Source: Glycomyces tenuis DSM 44171 (GTDB taxonomy: Bacteria; Actinomycetota; Actinomycetes; Mycobacteriales; Micromonosporaceae). Taken from it: a stretch of 64,000 nucleotides of DNA. This document shows positions 34,730 to 43,533 of this stretch, piece by piece (within the stretch, counting starts at the first letter, position 1; each line of letters begins with the position of its first letter). The notes beneath the pieces were generated by a model. It worked only from the letters and a program-made list of their open reading frames with translations. It was not told where the DNA came from and made no database searches. Position numbers and translations under genes: made by a program. Where the stretch lies: assembly GCF_000427885.1 (NCBI RefSeq), contig NZ_ATYW01000010.1:186001-250000 (forward strand), read 5' to 3'.

Positions 34730-35302
34730 GTGCCTCGCGTCAGCCAAGAACACCTCGACTCGCGCCGCCAGCAGATCCTGGACGGCGCCCGCTCCTGCTT
34801 CGCCCGGTTCGGGTACGAGGGGGCCACGGTGCGGCGTCTCGAGGAGGCCACCGGGCTCTCGCGCGGCGCCATCTTCCACCACTTCCGCGACAAGGACGCC
34901 CTGTTCCTGGCCGTGGCCTCGGTCGACGCGGCCGAGATGGCCGCGACGGTCGGCGAGCGCGGCCTGGTCGGCGTCATGCAGGACCTGACCGCCGCCGCCG
35001 ACAAGCCCGAGACCGCGGGCTGGCTCGGCACCCAGCTCGAGGTGGCGCGGCGCCTGCGCACCGACCCGGAGTTCGCCGAGGCGTGGGGGCGCCGCCGCGA
35101 GGCGATCGCCGAGGCCAGCAGGGAGCGCCTGGAGCACCAGCGAGAGCTGGGCGTGCTGCGCACCGACGTCGACATCGAGGTCCTGGCGGGGTTCCTGTAC
35201 CTGGTGTACGACGGCTTGACGCACTACCTGGCCGCGGGCCGCGAGGACCTCGCCATCACGCGGATCCTCCAGCTCGTGGAGGACGCCGTGCGGCGGCACT
35301 AG
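34730..35302 (+). CDS. TetR family regulator, AcnR-like
   Basis: 190-aa one-domain-plus-ligand-domain repressor. The N-terminal HTH is SRRQQILDGARSCFARFGYEGATVRRLEEATGLSRGAIFHHFRDKDALFLAV. Sequence flow up to LEVARRLRTDPEFAEAWGRR closely recalls AcnR, the aconitase repressor of corynebacteria and its mycobacterial homologue. In those genomes it sits next to acn; here no aconitase gene is adjacent, so the target is inferred only by likeness. GTG at 34730 is chosen because residues start VPRVSQEHLDSRR; the longer frame from 34700 adds nothing. Divergent from DUF3046. Confidence 0.8.
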   Translation: MPRVSQEHLDSRRQQILDGARSCFARFGYEGATVRRLEEATGLSRGAIFHHFRDKDALFLAVASVDAAEMAATVGERGLVGVMQDLTAAADKPETAGWLGTQLEVARRLRTDPEFAEAWGRRREAIAEASRERLEHQRELGVLRTDVDIEVLAGFLYLVYDGLTHYLAAGREDLAITRILQLVEDAVRRH

Positions 35303-35313
35303 TGCCGCGTCTC

Positions 35314-35331
35314 GCACCGGCCGTCCGGTGC
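35314..35331. terminator. Hairpin between TetR and Hsp70-like genes
   Basis: 7-bp arms (35314-35320, 35325-35331) with loop CCGT, between convergent stops. A 16-bp palindrome (35293-35308) overlaps the TetR stop codon. Confidence 0.55.
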
Positions 35332-35335
35332 GCCG

Positions 35336-37387
35336 TCAGCACGCGGGGAGCTCGCCGGTGGAGTTGAGGTCGACGCCATCGACGATCAGCCACACGAACG
35401 GCATGTACCCGTAGCGTCCGGGTCCGTGCTCCAGGCGGATCCACAGGTTCGATTGGTTCTTGCCGGGGTGGTAGTCGTGGTAGCCGTCGATCTCGTCCGA
35501 GCCTCGGGGGACGATCTCGTCGCCTTCCGTGTAGCAGACCAGGTCGAAGACCTCGCCTACGGCGGCGTAGTCCACGGCTTCGTGTCCCCGTTCGGGTTCG
35601 GGGCTGACGCCCGGTTCGCCGCCCTGCTCCTGGCAGTAGTGGAGCGTTTGAGGGCAGTCCCAGTACACGGTGCCGGTGACCGCGGTGGTCGAGTGCCTCT
35701 CGATGATCGGTGTGGACTCCGGGTCTTCGCGATCCTGCCCCGGGCCGTATATCCAGATCTCGTAGGGGCTGGAGGCGTACAGTTCCTCGAACACGATCAC
35801 GGTGCAGCTGAGTTCGCTCACGAACCGGCTCTGATGCGGCCCGTCGATCGCGGCCGAGCAGCCGGTCATGCTCGGCTCGGCATTGGTGAAGACCGTGATC
35901 GATGCGGTCGTGATCTCGGTGTCCACGACCTCCGCCGAATCCCAGTCGGCGGCTTCGTCGCCTTCCGTTCCGCCGTCGGTTCCACTGTCGTCCGCGCCCG
36001 GCTCGGCGCTCTCGCCTTCTTCCGATGTGTCGGTCTCGATGCCGGTGATCGTGCCGGACGGGTTCCCGTAGGCGTAGACGGCCGCGGCGATACCGCCCAG
36101 GACGGCGAGGGCCAAGGCGATGATGCCGATGAGCAGGGCCGGTGAGCGCCGGTCGGGGGGCGGGGCCGGAGGCAGGATCTGCGTGGGAGCCGGAGGCATC
36201 GTCGGCGTCGCGGGGGACGGCGCGGGCGGCACGGACTGGTTCGGTGAGACCGCGGCGGGCATGACCTGCGTCGGCACCGGAGGCGCCACGGGCGGTGCCG
36301 GCGCCGCTCCGGCGGTCACCGCCCCTTCGCTGACCACCAGCTCGGGTTCTTCGATGAGCGTCGGCGCGACGCCGAGCTCCTGGTGCAGCATCGTCGTCGC
36401 CAGTGGCATCCGGCTCGCGCCGCCGACCATGAAGATCCCGGCCAGCCGTTCGGGCTCCAGTCCGGCTTCGCGGACGACCGCCCTCGTGATGGCCACCGCC
36501 TGCTCCAGCAGCGGACGGGCCAGCAGTTCCAGCTCCGAACGCGTCAGCAGCTCCTCGGCGGCGAAACCGGGGATCACGACGTCGGCGGTCACCGTCCTCG
36601 ACAGGCGCTCCTTGGCATCCCGCACCTCGTCGTAGAGCGCGAAGCGCAGCCGCTGCCGCTCGGCCCCCGAGTGCGGGTCCATCAGCGATCGCCATCGCTC
36701 CGACAGCTCCTCGGACGCCTCGTAGCGCCCGCCGATGTACTCCACGATCGCCTGGTCGAGGTAGTGGCCGCCGATGCGGTCCGAGCCGTCGACGGCGAGG
36801 ACCTCGTAGCCGGCGGCGGTCCTCGCCACGGCGCTGGCGTCGAAGGTTCCCGCGCCGAGGTCGAAGACGACCACGGACCGGCCGGGCTCGAGTTCGTGGC
36901 CGAGGACCTCGACGAAGTACCTCGCGGCGGCGACCGGTTCGGGCAGGAGCGTGAGCGCGGCGGCCCCGGTGGAGGCGGCGGCGTCCCCGATGACGTGGCG
37001 CCGGGCCGGGCCCCAGCCTGCGGGCACGGTGACGGTGACCCGCTGCGGCGGCCCGGCGACCCGCTCGCACTCGCTCAGCACGCGACCGATCACGGCAGAG
37101 ACGGCCTCGCGGATGGGTATGTCCTTATCCCCCAAGAGGATCGATGGGGAGCCGATTCGGAGCTTCGGGTTGCGTTCGTAGCGGCCGGGGTGTCGGCGGC
37201 CTTCGCGGACGGCGTCGCGGCCGACGAGAAGTGATGCATCGTTGTCGATATATATCCCGGATGGCAGGAGTGGACTGCCCTCGAAGAGCAGTTGGTGGCG
37301 CCTGCCGTCGACGCGCAGGACTGTCGCGACGGTGTGGTGGGTGCCGAAGTCGACGCCGAGGGCCGCGGCGGTCCGCTGAGTGTCCAT
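35336..37387 (-). CDS. Hsp70-like ATPase fused to a transmembrane helix and extracellular domain
   Basis: 683 aa. Residues 1-360 are an actin-like Hsp70 nucleotide domain with phosphate loops GVDFGTHHTV (11-20) and VFDLGAGTFD (174-183) and adenosine loop MVGGASRMP. There is no Hsp70 substrate-binding domain; instead come a Pro-rich linker (361-415), one transmembrane helix (about 416-440) and a roughly 240-residue exported domain. This domain has an acidic spacer (450-485) and then a globular part with paired Cys (TGCSAA...LSCTV; WDCPQTLHYC; LVCYTE; final Cys). The layout is like a receptor that couples an inside ATPase to an outside sensor. ATG at 37387 is the natural start. No chaperone partners nearby. 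Confidence 0.82.
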   Translation of the reverse strand: MDTQRTAAALGVDFGTHHTVATVLRVDGRRHQLLFEGSPLLPSGIYIDNDASLLVGRDAVREGRRHPGRYERNPKLRIGSPSILLGDKDIPIREAVSAVIGRVLSECERVAGPPQRVTVTVPAGWGPARRHVIGDAAASTGAAALTLLPEPVAAARYFVEVLGHELEPGRSVVVFDLGAGTFDASAVARTAAGYEVLAVDGSDRIGGHYLDQAIVEYIGGRYEASEELSERWRSLMDPHSGAERQRLRFALYDEVRDAKERLSRTVTADVVIPGFAAEELLTRSELELLARPLLEQAVAITRAVVREAGLEPERLAGIFMVGGASRMPLATTMLHQELGVAPTLIEEPELVVSEGAVTAGAAPAPPVAPPVPTQVMPAAVSPNQSVPPAPSPATPTMPPAPTQILPPAPPPDRRSPALLIGIIALALAVLGGIAAAVYAYGNPSGTITGIETDTSEEGESAEPGADDSGTDGGTEGDEAADWDSAEVVDTEITTASITVFTNAEPSMTGCSAAIDGPHQSRFVSELSCTVIVFEELYASSPYEIWIYGPGQDREDPESTPIIERHSTTAVTGTVYWDCPQTLHYCQEQGGEPGVSPEPERGHEAVDYAAVGEVFDLVCYTEGDEIVPRGSDEIDGYHDYHPGKNQSNLWIRLEHGPGRYGYMPFVWLIVDGVDLNSTGELPAC

Positions 37388-37480
37388 TCACAGCTTTCGG
37401 AGGGGTGTCGGGCGGGAACCTCCTCAGGATACTCGGCCGCATCGCTCGCGGCATGGTTCGCGGTAGGCCGCAAGCGAAGG

Positions 37481-37513
37481 GCGGCCCCGAGGAGCGATGC
37501 TCCTCGGGGCCGC
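37481..37513 (-). terminator. Terminator after the DEAD-box gene
   Basis: Perfect 15-bp arms (37481-37495, 37499-37513) with loop GAT, 20 bp past the stop at 37534. Confidence 0.8.
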
Positions 37514-37533
37514 CCGGTGGTCGGCTGTCGGCG

Positions 37534-39483
37534 CTACCAGCTGCGGCGCGGGCGGTCGTCGCGGTCGCGACGGTCGCCGTCCCAGCGGTCGCGGCGGTCC
37601 CGGTTGCCCTGGAAGCCGCGGCCCCCGCGGTCGTCGCGGTCGCCTCGGAAACCCCCGCGGTCGTCGCGGAAGCCCTGGCGGTCCCCGCGGTAGCCGCCGC
37701 GGTCGCCTCGGTCGTCACGGTCGCGCTTGAAGCCCTGCTGGCGGTCGCCGTCGCGGCCGCGGTAGCCGCCGCGGTCGTCGCGGCCGCGGAAGTCGCGGTC
37801 GCCTCGGTAGCCCTGCTGGCGGTCGCCGTCGCGGTTCCCGCGGTAGCCGCCGCGGTCACCCCTGTCGCCTCGGTCGTCGCGGCTGCCCCGGTAGCCGCCT
37901 CGGCGGTCGCCGTCGCGGCCGCCGCGGTTGTAGCCGCCGCGTCCACCGCTGCGGTAGCCCCCGCCGCGGTCGTCGCGGTCGCGCCTCGAGCCCTTGTCGC
38001 GGCGTTCGCGCTTGGCCGGGCCCTCGACGAGCTCGCGCTCGGCCTGCTCGCGCAGGCGCGCGGCCTCGGCTCGCAGCCCGTCGACGTCCTCGCGGAGCCG
38101 CTCGATCTGGCGCTCCATGCGCTTGACCTCGGCCTCGTTCCGGTCCGCCTGGTGGTCGGCGCGCGCGGCCCGCAGGTCGGTGAAGTTCCGCGCCCCGAGC
38201 AGCTCGGCCAGCTCCGGGTCGAAGTTGTCGTTCACGAAGTGGCGCTTGGCCTCGACGCCGGCGCGCTCGATGAGGCTGAACATGCTGCGGTTCTGGTGCG
38301 GCAGCACCAGGGTGGCGACGGCGCCGGACTCGCCGGCGCGGGCGGTGCGCCCGGCGCGGTGCAGGTAGTCCTTGTGGGTCTTGGGCGGGTCGACGTGGAG
38401 CACCATGTCGACGCCGTCGACGTGGATGCCGCGCGCGGCGACGTCGGTGCACACGAGCGCGTCGAGGCGGCCGTTCTTGAACCGGTCGAGGACCTTCGAG
38501 CGGTCCTGCTGCGACATGCCGCCGTGCAGGCCCTCGGCGTTGACGCCGGCCTCGCGCAGCTCGTCGGCGATGCGGTCGACGGCGAGCTGGGTGCGCACGA
38601 AGACCATGGTCAGGCCGGGGCGTCCGGCGACGGCCGCGGTCATGGTGGCCTTGTCGCGCGGGCCGATGAGCAGCAGGTGGTGGGTCATGGTGGTGACCGC
38701 GCCGGCCGACGGGTCGACCGAGTGCTCGACGGGCTCGGACAGGTACTTCTTGACGAGGACGTCGATCTCCTCCTCCAGCGTGGCCGAGAACAGCATGCGC
38801 TGGCCGTCGGGCAGCTGGTCGAACAGCTCCTCGACCTCGGGCAGGAAGCCCATGTCGGCCATCTGGTCGGCCTCGTCGAGGACGGCGACCTCGACCGAGT
38901 CGAGGGAGCACTCGCCGCGCCGGATGAGGTCGCGCAGGCGCCCGGGGGTGGCGACGAGCATGTCGACCCCGGCGCGGAGCGCGTCGATCTGGCGGGAGAA
39001 CGCGGTGCCGCCGCATACGACCTTCATCTCGATGCCGACGGCGTCGCCGAAGGTCTGGAGCGAGTCGGCGACCTGGATCGCGAGTTCGCGGGTCGGGGTC
39101 AGGATGATCGCCCTCGGGTGCTTCGGCTTGGTGCGCCCGCCCGCGGCGAGGCGGGCCAGGGCCGGCAGGCCGAAGGCCAGGGTCTTGCCCGAGCCGGTCT
39201 GGGCGCGGCCGAGGACGTCGCGTCCGGCGAGCGCGTCGGGGATGGTGGCGGCCTGGATGGGGAAGGGCACCGCGATGCCCTTCTCGGCGAGCGCCGCGGT
39301 GATCTTCTCGGGGAGCCCGAGGTCCTCGAACGCCGTCTGGGTCTCGTCGGGGTTCACCACGTCGGTCTCGACGGTGAACTCCTCGGCGTGGGCCGCGGGT
39401 GCTTCGGTGGTGTTCTCGGGTGTCTCGTTCGTGGTGTCGGGCTGTTCTACGGCAGCATCCGACGGGGTCGGGTCAATGGTCAT
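37534..39483 (-). CDS. DEAD-box RNA helicase with RGG/RGYR-rich tail
   Basis: RNA helicase of 649 aa. Core motifs: Q motif FEDLGLPEKITAALAEKGIAVPFPIQ, motif I AQTGSGKT, Ia PTRELAIQ, Ib TPGRL, motif II DEAD, III SAT, and C-terminal VCTDVAARGIHVDGVDMVLHVD with HRAGRTARAG. A coiled stretch (about 440-490) is followed by about 150 residues of DRGGYRGDR-type repeats, a disordered RNA-binding tail. ATG at 39483 has GGAAGG 7 bp upstream and starts an acidic N-terminal segment of about 60 residues. Cold-shock or ribosome-assembly roles are typical. Upstream TATGGT near 39541 may be its -10. Confidence 0.93.
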   Translation of the reverse strand: MTIDPTPSDAAVEQPDTTNETPENTTEAPAAHAEEFTVETDVVNPDETQTAFEDLGLPEKITAALAEKGIAVPFPIQAATIPDALAGRDVLGRAQTGSGKTLAFGLPALARLAAGGRTKPKHPRAIILTPTRELAIQVADSLQTFGDAVGIEMKVVCGGTAFSRQIDALRAGVDMLVATPGRLRDLIRRGECSLDSVEVAVLDEADQMADMGFLPEVEELFDQLPDGQRMLFSATLEEEIDVLVKKYLSEPVEHSVDPSAGAVTTMTHHLLLIGPRDKATMTAAVAGRPGLTMVFVRTQLAVDRIADELREAGVNAEGLHGGMSQQDRSKVLDRFKNGRLDALVCTDVAARGIHVDGVDMVLHVDPPKTHKDYLHRAGRTARAGESGAVATLVLPHQNRSMFSLIERAGVEAKRHFVNDNFDPELAELLGARNFTDLRAARADHQADRNEAEVKRMERQIERLREDVDGLRAEAARLREQAERELVEGPAKRERRDKGSRRDRDDRGGGYRSGGRGGYNRGGRDGDRRGGYRGSRDDRGDRGDRGGYRGNRDGDRQQGYRGDRDFRGRDDRGGYRGRDGDRQQGFKRDRDDRGDRGGYRGDRQGFRDDRGGFRGDRDDRGGRGFQGNRDRRDRWDGDRRDRDDRPRRSW

Positions 39484-39613
39484 GGTTCGCCTTCCGCGAG
39501 GACATGTGCGATGCACGTTCCGCGGATGCTTTGATTCACCATAAGCCGACGGTGATGGGGGCGGGACGCGCCTGATCGGGCCACTTGACGGGCCAGCTAT
39601 TGACAATAGCCGA

Positions 39614-39641
39614 CCATGAGGTGGTCGTGCCACCGTCATGG
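39614..39641 (-). terminator. Imperfect hairpin after the GNAT cluster
   Basis: 11-12 bp arms (39614-39624, 39630-39641) with one mismatch, loop TCGTG, about 25 bp past the stop of the last GNAT gene. Confidence 0.5.
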
Positions 39642-39664
39642 CCGGCTTGTGGGTGGGGACACCT

Positions 39665-40690
39665 TCAGGCGTCGAGTCTGAGCATGAATTCCCCTGAGGC
39701 GTCGACGGTCTCGTAGCCCATCTTGACGTTGATGTCGATCATGTGGGCGTTGACGTCGGCGTTGTCGGTCCAGATGGTCTCCACGTTCGGGAACTGCTCG
39801 CGCAGCAGGCGCAGGTTGACCACCTTGACGAGCGTGCCGAGCCGGTGGCCGCGGTGGTCGGGGTCGACGATGGTGATCCACTGGAAGCCGTGCCGGAAGT
39901 CGCGGTCCTCGAACACGCCGATGACGGTGTTGGCGACGACCTCGCCGGAGGCGCGGTGGCGCGCCACGGTGGTGACCGGGATGATGCCGATGGCCTCGGT
40001 GCGGACGGCTTTGGCCTCCTTGAGCTCGGCGTCGATGGTCTCCGGTTCGAGTTCGAGCTCGCCCAAGGGGACCTCCGCCAGGATCATGGAGTCCAGGCGG
40101 CACATGGTCTCCACCAGTTCGGCCGGGGTGCGGCCGAGCCAGGAGATGACCTCGTACTCGTCGCCGGCTGCGGCGACGGCCTTGTCGAGGAGGGCCTGCT
40201 CGGCCTCAGGGCTCATCGCGTCGCTCGCGCAGCGGCGGTTGACGCAGGTCAGTGCCAGCTTGAAGCCGCGCTTCTCGAGGAACCGCCGGCCCGCTTCGCT
40301 GCGTTGGGGGCCGTCTTCCCAGGTCATGCGTGTGGTGAGGCTCAGTTCGGTGCGCTTGTCGGCGCGGGCGTAGTCGATGAACTTGTCGAGCAGTGCGGTG
40401 CCGATGCCGCGGCGGCGGTGGTCGGGGTGGACCATCAGGTCGGCCCCGGCGAAGTGCAGGTTGTCCCGTTTGGGGAGGCCGATGCTCAGCCTGCCGACGA
40501 CGGCGCCGTCGTCGACGGCGACGAAGTCGACCTCGTCCTCGTCGGGAGCGGGGTGGGCGAGGGCCTTGACGAACACGCCCTCGTGGGGCGGCGGGCTCTC
40601 GGGGTCGTCGACCGCGTGGGCGGCGCACAGGACCTCGAAGGCGCCGGATACGAGGGCGCCGTCCGCTGGGTCGAGTTCGATGATCTCCAT
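39665..40690 (-). CDS. Double-GNAT acetyltransferase, paralogue 1
   Basis: 341 aa made of two GNAT folds. The first has a full acetyl-CoA loop, VHPDHRRRGIGTALLDKFIDY (near 90-110); the second has DPDHRGHRLGTLVKVVNLR (near 280-298) followed by NADVNAHMIDINVKMGYETV. The two-domain layout is like mycothiol synthase, but the chain is not that enzyme by its linker. It probably N-acylates an amine; substrate unknown. ATG at 40690 is selected over an in-frame upstream GTG because neighbours start MEI-/MQT- the same way. Last of three tandem paralogues, 23 bp after the next. Confidence 0.82.
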   Translation of the reverse strand: MEIIELDPADGALVSGAFEVLCAAHAVDDPESPPPHEGVFVKALAHPAPDEDEVDFVAVDDGAVVGRLSIGLPKRDNLHFAGADLMVHPDHRRRGIGTALLDKFIDYARADKRTELSLTTRMTWEDGPQRSEAGRRFLEKRGFKLALTCVNRRCASDAMSPEAEQALLDKAVAAAGDEYEVISWLGRTPAELVETMCRLDSMILAEVPLGELELEPETIDAELKEAKAVRTEAIGIIPVTTVARHRASGEVVANTVIGVFEDRDFRHGFQWITIVDPDHRGHRLGTLVKVVNLRLLREQFPNVETIWTDNADVNAHMIDINVKMGYETVDASGEFMLRLDA

Positions 40691-40713
40691 GGGATCAGTG
40701 TGGGCGGTCGGAG

Positions 40714-41772
40714 TCACGGCGGCAATCGAATTAACCGGTCGCTTCCAGGCGGTCGACGCTCCAATGTGAGCTTGTAGGAGACGCGAGCGTCGACGGTTTC
40801 GAAGCCGAGGCGCTCGTTGATGGCGACCATGTGGGCGTTGGTGTCCGCGTTGCCGGCCCAGATCTCCTTGACGTGCCCGAAGCGGTCGCGCAGCTGCCGC
40901 AGGTTGGCGAGTTTGACCAGCAGGCCGAGGCGGTGGCCGCGGTGCGCGGGGTCGACGATCGTGATCGCCTGGTGGGCTTGCGCGTCGTCCGCGAAGACGT
41001 GGATCGACGTGTACGCGGCCATGACGCCGCTGCCCTTGTGGAAGGCCGCGGCGCACGGGCGCGTCGCCCCGAGGGTCTCGGTGCGCTCGTCCCTGGCGCG
41101 GATGTAGTCGACGTCGATCTCTCGGCGGTGCAGGTCCACATCGCCGAGCGGGATCTCGTCGAAGATCATGGATTCGATGCGACCCAGCGGCTCCAGGTAC
41201 TCCTCGGGGGTGTGTCCGGTCCACTGCACGAGCTCGTAGTCGTCGCCGGCGCCCGCCTCGGCCTCGGATCGGAGCCGCCGCTCGGTCTCGGCGTCGAGGG
41301 CGGCGACCTCCAGCCGCCGGTCGACTTCGGTGAGCGCGGCGGTGAAGCCGCGCTGCTCCAGGAACTCCGGTCCGGCGGTCGGACGCACCGGACCGTCCTC
41401 CCAGGTGACGCGGGCGAGGACGACGATTTCGGTGCGGGCCTCGGCGCGGGCGGTCGCCAGCAGGTGCTCGAGCAGCGCCGTGCCGACACCGCGGCGGCGA
41501 TGCCCGGGGTGGACGGTGATCTCGGCTTCGGCGTAGTGGTCGTTGCTCTTCATCGGCAGGTAGAGGCGCAGGTAGCCGAGCGTTTCATCGCCGTCGACCG
41601 CGAGGTGGCCGCGCAGTTCGGTGTGCGGCAGGGGGTGGATGAACTCGCCGGTGAAGAAGTGTTTGGGACCCATGGGCAGCTCGGGCGTCTCGGTGCGGTT
41701 GGCGAGCTCCAGCAGCGTCCAGGCGCGGTCGACCTGGTCGGCGTCGGTCGGGTTGAGGCGATGGATCTCCAT
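40714..41772 (-). CDS. Double-GNAT acetyltransferase, paralogue 2
   Basis: 352 aa, same two-domain design: VHPGHRRRGVGTALLEHLLATA in the N-terminal GNAT and DPAHRGHRLGLLVKLANLRQLR in the C-terminal one. Compared with its neighbours, it has a different N-terminal loop (PKHFFTGEFIHPLPHTE) and a longer basic tail (ERRPPGSDRLIRLPP). About 9 bp separate it from paralogue 3. The three are probably one transcription unit arising by duplication. Substrate unknown. Confidence 0.82.
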   Translation of the reverse strand: MEIHRLNPTDADQVDRAWTLLELANRTETPELPMGPKHFFTGEFIHPLPHTELRGHLAVDGDETLGYLRLYLPMKSNDHYAEAEITVHPGHRRRGVGTALLEHLLATARAEARTEIVVLARVTWEDGPVRPTAGPEFLEQRGFTAALTEVDRRLEVAALDAETERRLRSEAEAGAGDDYELVQWTGHTPEEYLEPLGRIESMIFDEIPLGDVDLHRREIDVDYIRARDERTETLGATRPCAAAFHKGSGVMAAYTSIHVFADDAQAHQAITIVDPAHRGHRLGLLVKLANLRQLRDRFGHVKEIWAGNADTNAHMVAINERLGFETVDARVSYKLTLERRPPGSDRLIRLPP

Positions 41773-41781
41773 GTGCGTTCC

Positions 41782-42804
41782 TCAGGCTTCGAGCTTGCGC
41801 TGGTACTCGCCGTAGGCGTCGACGGTCTCGTAGCCGAGGCGCTCGTTGATGGCGATCATGTGGGCGTTGACGTCGGCGTTGTCGGTCCAGATCTCCTTGA
41901 CGTGACCGAAGTGCTCGCGCAGTTGGCGGAGGTTGGCGAGCTTGGTCAGCAGGCCGAGGCGGTGGCCGCGGTGGGCGGGGTCGACGATCGTGATGCCCTG
42001 GTGCGCGGCGGTGTACGGGCCGTCGTCCACGCCGATGTCGCTCCAGGCGACGATCTCACCGGTGGCCTTGTGGACCGCGACGCTGGTGACCTTGATGTAT
42101 CCCTCGGCTTCGTTGACGGCTTCGGCGGCGCGGAGTTTCTCGTCGTCGGACTCCTCGGGCTCCACGTCGAGTTCGCCGAGCGGGATCTCACTGACGATCA
42201 TGGACTCCATGCGGCACAGGGAGACCACGAGATCGTCGGGGACGCGTCCGACCCACTGGCGCAGTTCGTAGTCGTCGCCCGCGGCGGCGAGCGTCTCGGC
42301 GAACATGCGGTCCTCTTCGGATGGTTCGATCGCGTCCACCATGCAGCGGCGGTTGACGCAGGTGAGCGCCCGCGAGAATCCTCGCTTCTCGAGGAAGCCC
42401 GCACCCGCCTCGGTGCGGGCCGGGCCGCCTTCCCAGAAGAGCGCGGCCTCGGTGTTGAGGGTGGTGCGACCCGCTTCGAGCGTGATCTCGACGGCCCGGT
42501 CGAGCAGCGCCGAGCCGACGCCTCTCCGGCGGTGCTCGGGATGGACGAACACGCGGAGTTGCGCGAGATGAGGATTCGAGTCGAGGTAGAAGGTGAGGTT
42601 CATGTGGCCGACGACGCGGCCGTCATGCTCGACGGCGAACCACCGCCTGCGGCGGCCGGGCCACTGATGGGTGAACGTGGTCTCGAAGAAGCGCCGCACC
42701 GGGATCGGGTTCTCCGGTGTGTCGGCGGTGTGGGCGGCGGTGAGCACGTCGAAGGATCCCGCTATCAGCCCGGGGAAGGACGCGTCGAACTCGGTTGTCT
42801 GCAT
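41782..42804 (-). CDS. Double-GNAT acetyltransferase, paralogue 3 (first gene)
   Basis: 340 aa. The N-terminal GNAT has VHPEHRRRGVGSALLDRAVEI and the C-terminal GNAT DPAHRGHRLGLLTKLANLRQLREHFGHVKEIWTDNADVNAHM. It is closest to paralogue 1 in the linker (FLEKRGFSRALTCVNRRCMVDAI against FLEKRGFKLALTCVNRRCASDAM). ATG at 42804 heads the cluster, facing the sigma factor gene across 156 bp with a strong inverted repeat. Confidence 0.82.
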   Translation of the reverse strand: MQTTEFDASFPGLIAGSFDVLTAAHTADTPENPIPVRRFFETTFTHQWPGRRRRWFAVEHDGRVVGHMNLTFYLDSNPHLAQLRVFVHPEHRRRGVGSALLDRAVEITLEAGRTTLNTEAALFWEGGPARTEAGAGFLEKRGFSRALTCVNRRCMVDAIEPSEEDRMFAETLAAAGDDYELRQWVGRVPDDLVVSLCRMESMIVSEIPLGELDVEPEESDDEKLRAAEAVNEAEGYIKVTSVAVHKATGEIVAWSDIGVDDGPYTAAHQGITIVDPAHRGHRLGLLTKLANLRQLREHFGHVKEIWTDNADVNAHMIAINERLGYETVDAYGEYQRKLEA

Positions 42805-42869
42805 GGTGTTCAGTGTGGTCGGAAATCGCGACGCCGCTCAAGCGGATTTCCGGATCGCCCGTACGGCCC

Positions 42870-42895
42870 GCATCGGCCGACCGTTCGGCCGATGC
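42870..42895. promoter_or_regulatory. Inverted repeat between divergent GNAT cluster and sigma factor gene
   Basis: Perfect 11-bp arms (42870-42880, 42885-42895) around CCGT. Because both flanking genes start away from it, a terminator is unlikely; an operator is the better reading. Confidence 0.5.
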
Positions 42896-42960
42896 GCTTT
42901 CGCACCGATATGCCCGTCTGGGTGAATGAAGCAGCCCCATCGACAGAACGGAATCCGACC

Positions 42961-43533
42961 GTGACCGAACCGACCGCCCGATCGGGCGGGCCGCCGCTCG
43001 CCGAGTTCGAGGACTTCGTCAAGGCGAGGTCCGGAGCGTTGTGCGCTTCGGCGTTTCTGCTCACCGGTGACCGCGGACTCGCCGAGGACCTCGTCCAGGA
43101 AGCGCTGGCCCGGACGTGGCGGGCCTGGAAGCGCCTGCACCATGCCCGGAACGCCGAGGCCTACACCCGCCGCACCATGTACCACCTGCACGTGAGCCGC
43201 TGGCGCCGGACCAGGATCGCCGAGATCACGACCGAGGCCCCGCCAGAGCGGCCGGGGAGGGCCCCGGACACTGCGCTGCGGCTGGCCGTCCACGCCGCGC
43301 TCCTGTCGCTGCCGGCCACGCAGCGGGCGGCGATCGTGCTGCGCTACTTCGAAGACCTGACCGAGCCCGCCGCCGCCGAGATGCTCGGCTGCCCGGTCTC
43401 GACGCTCCGGGCCCGCGTACGGCGGGGCCTGCGGCGGTTGCGCCAGGGCTTCCCCGAACTCGAGTTCACCGAGTTCCCTTCGGCCCAGGCCGAACTCGGG
43501 TTCAACGCTTTGAAAGGAGAGTCCCATGCCTGA
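42961..43533 (+). CDS. SigE-family ECF RNA polymerase sigma factor
   Basis: 190-aa sigma factor. Region 2 is FEDFVKARSGALCASAFLLTGDRGLAEDLVQEALARTWRAW; region 4 is SLPATQRAAIVLRYFEDLTEPAAAEMLGCPVSTLRARVRRGLRRLR. This is the pattern of the actinobacterial SigE-type ECF group. GTG at 42961 is preferred as it directly starts a typical polar N-terminus; a clear Shine-Dalgarno is lacking. It overlaps the downstream membrane protein gene by 8 bp, which suggests a sigma/anti-sigma pair. Confidence 0.88.
   Translation: MTEPTARSGGPPLAEFEDFVKARSGALCASAFLLTGDRGLAEDLVQEALARTWRAWKRLHHARNAEAYTRRTMYHLHVSRWRRTRIAEITTEAPPERPGRAPDTALRLAVHAALLSLPATQRAAIVLRYFEDLTEPAAAEMLGCPVSTLRARVRRGLRRLRQGFPELEFTEFPSAQAELGFNALKGESHA

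Noticed and set aside
37144-39534. 796-codon frame opposite the DEAD-box gene
   Set aside because: Antisense to conserved helicase motifs; Ala/Val-rich because it mirrors the Arg/Asp/Gly tail.
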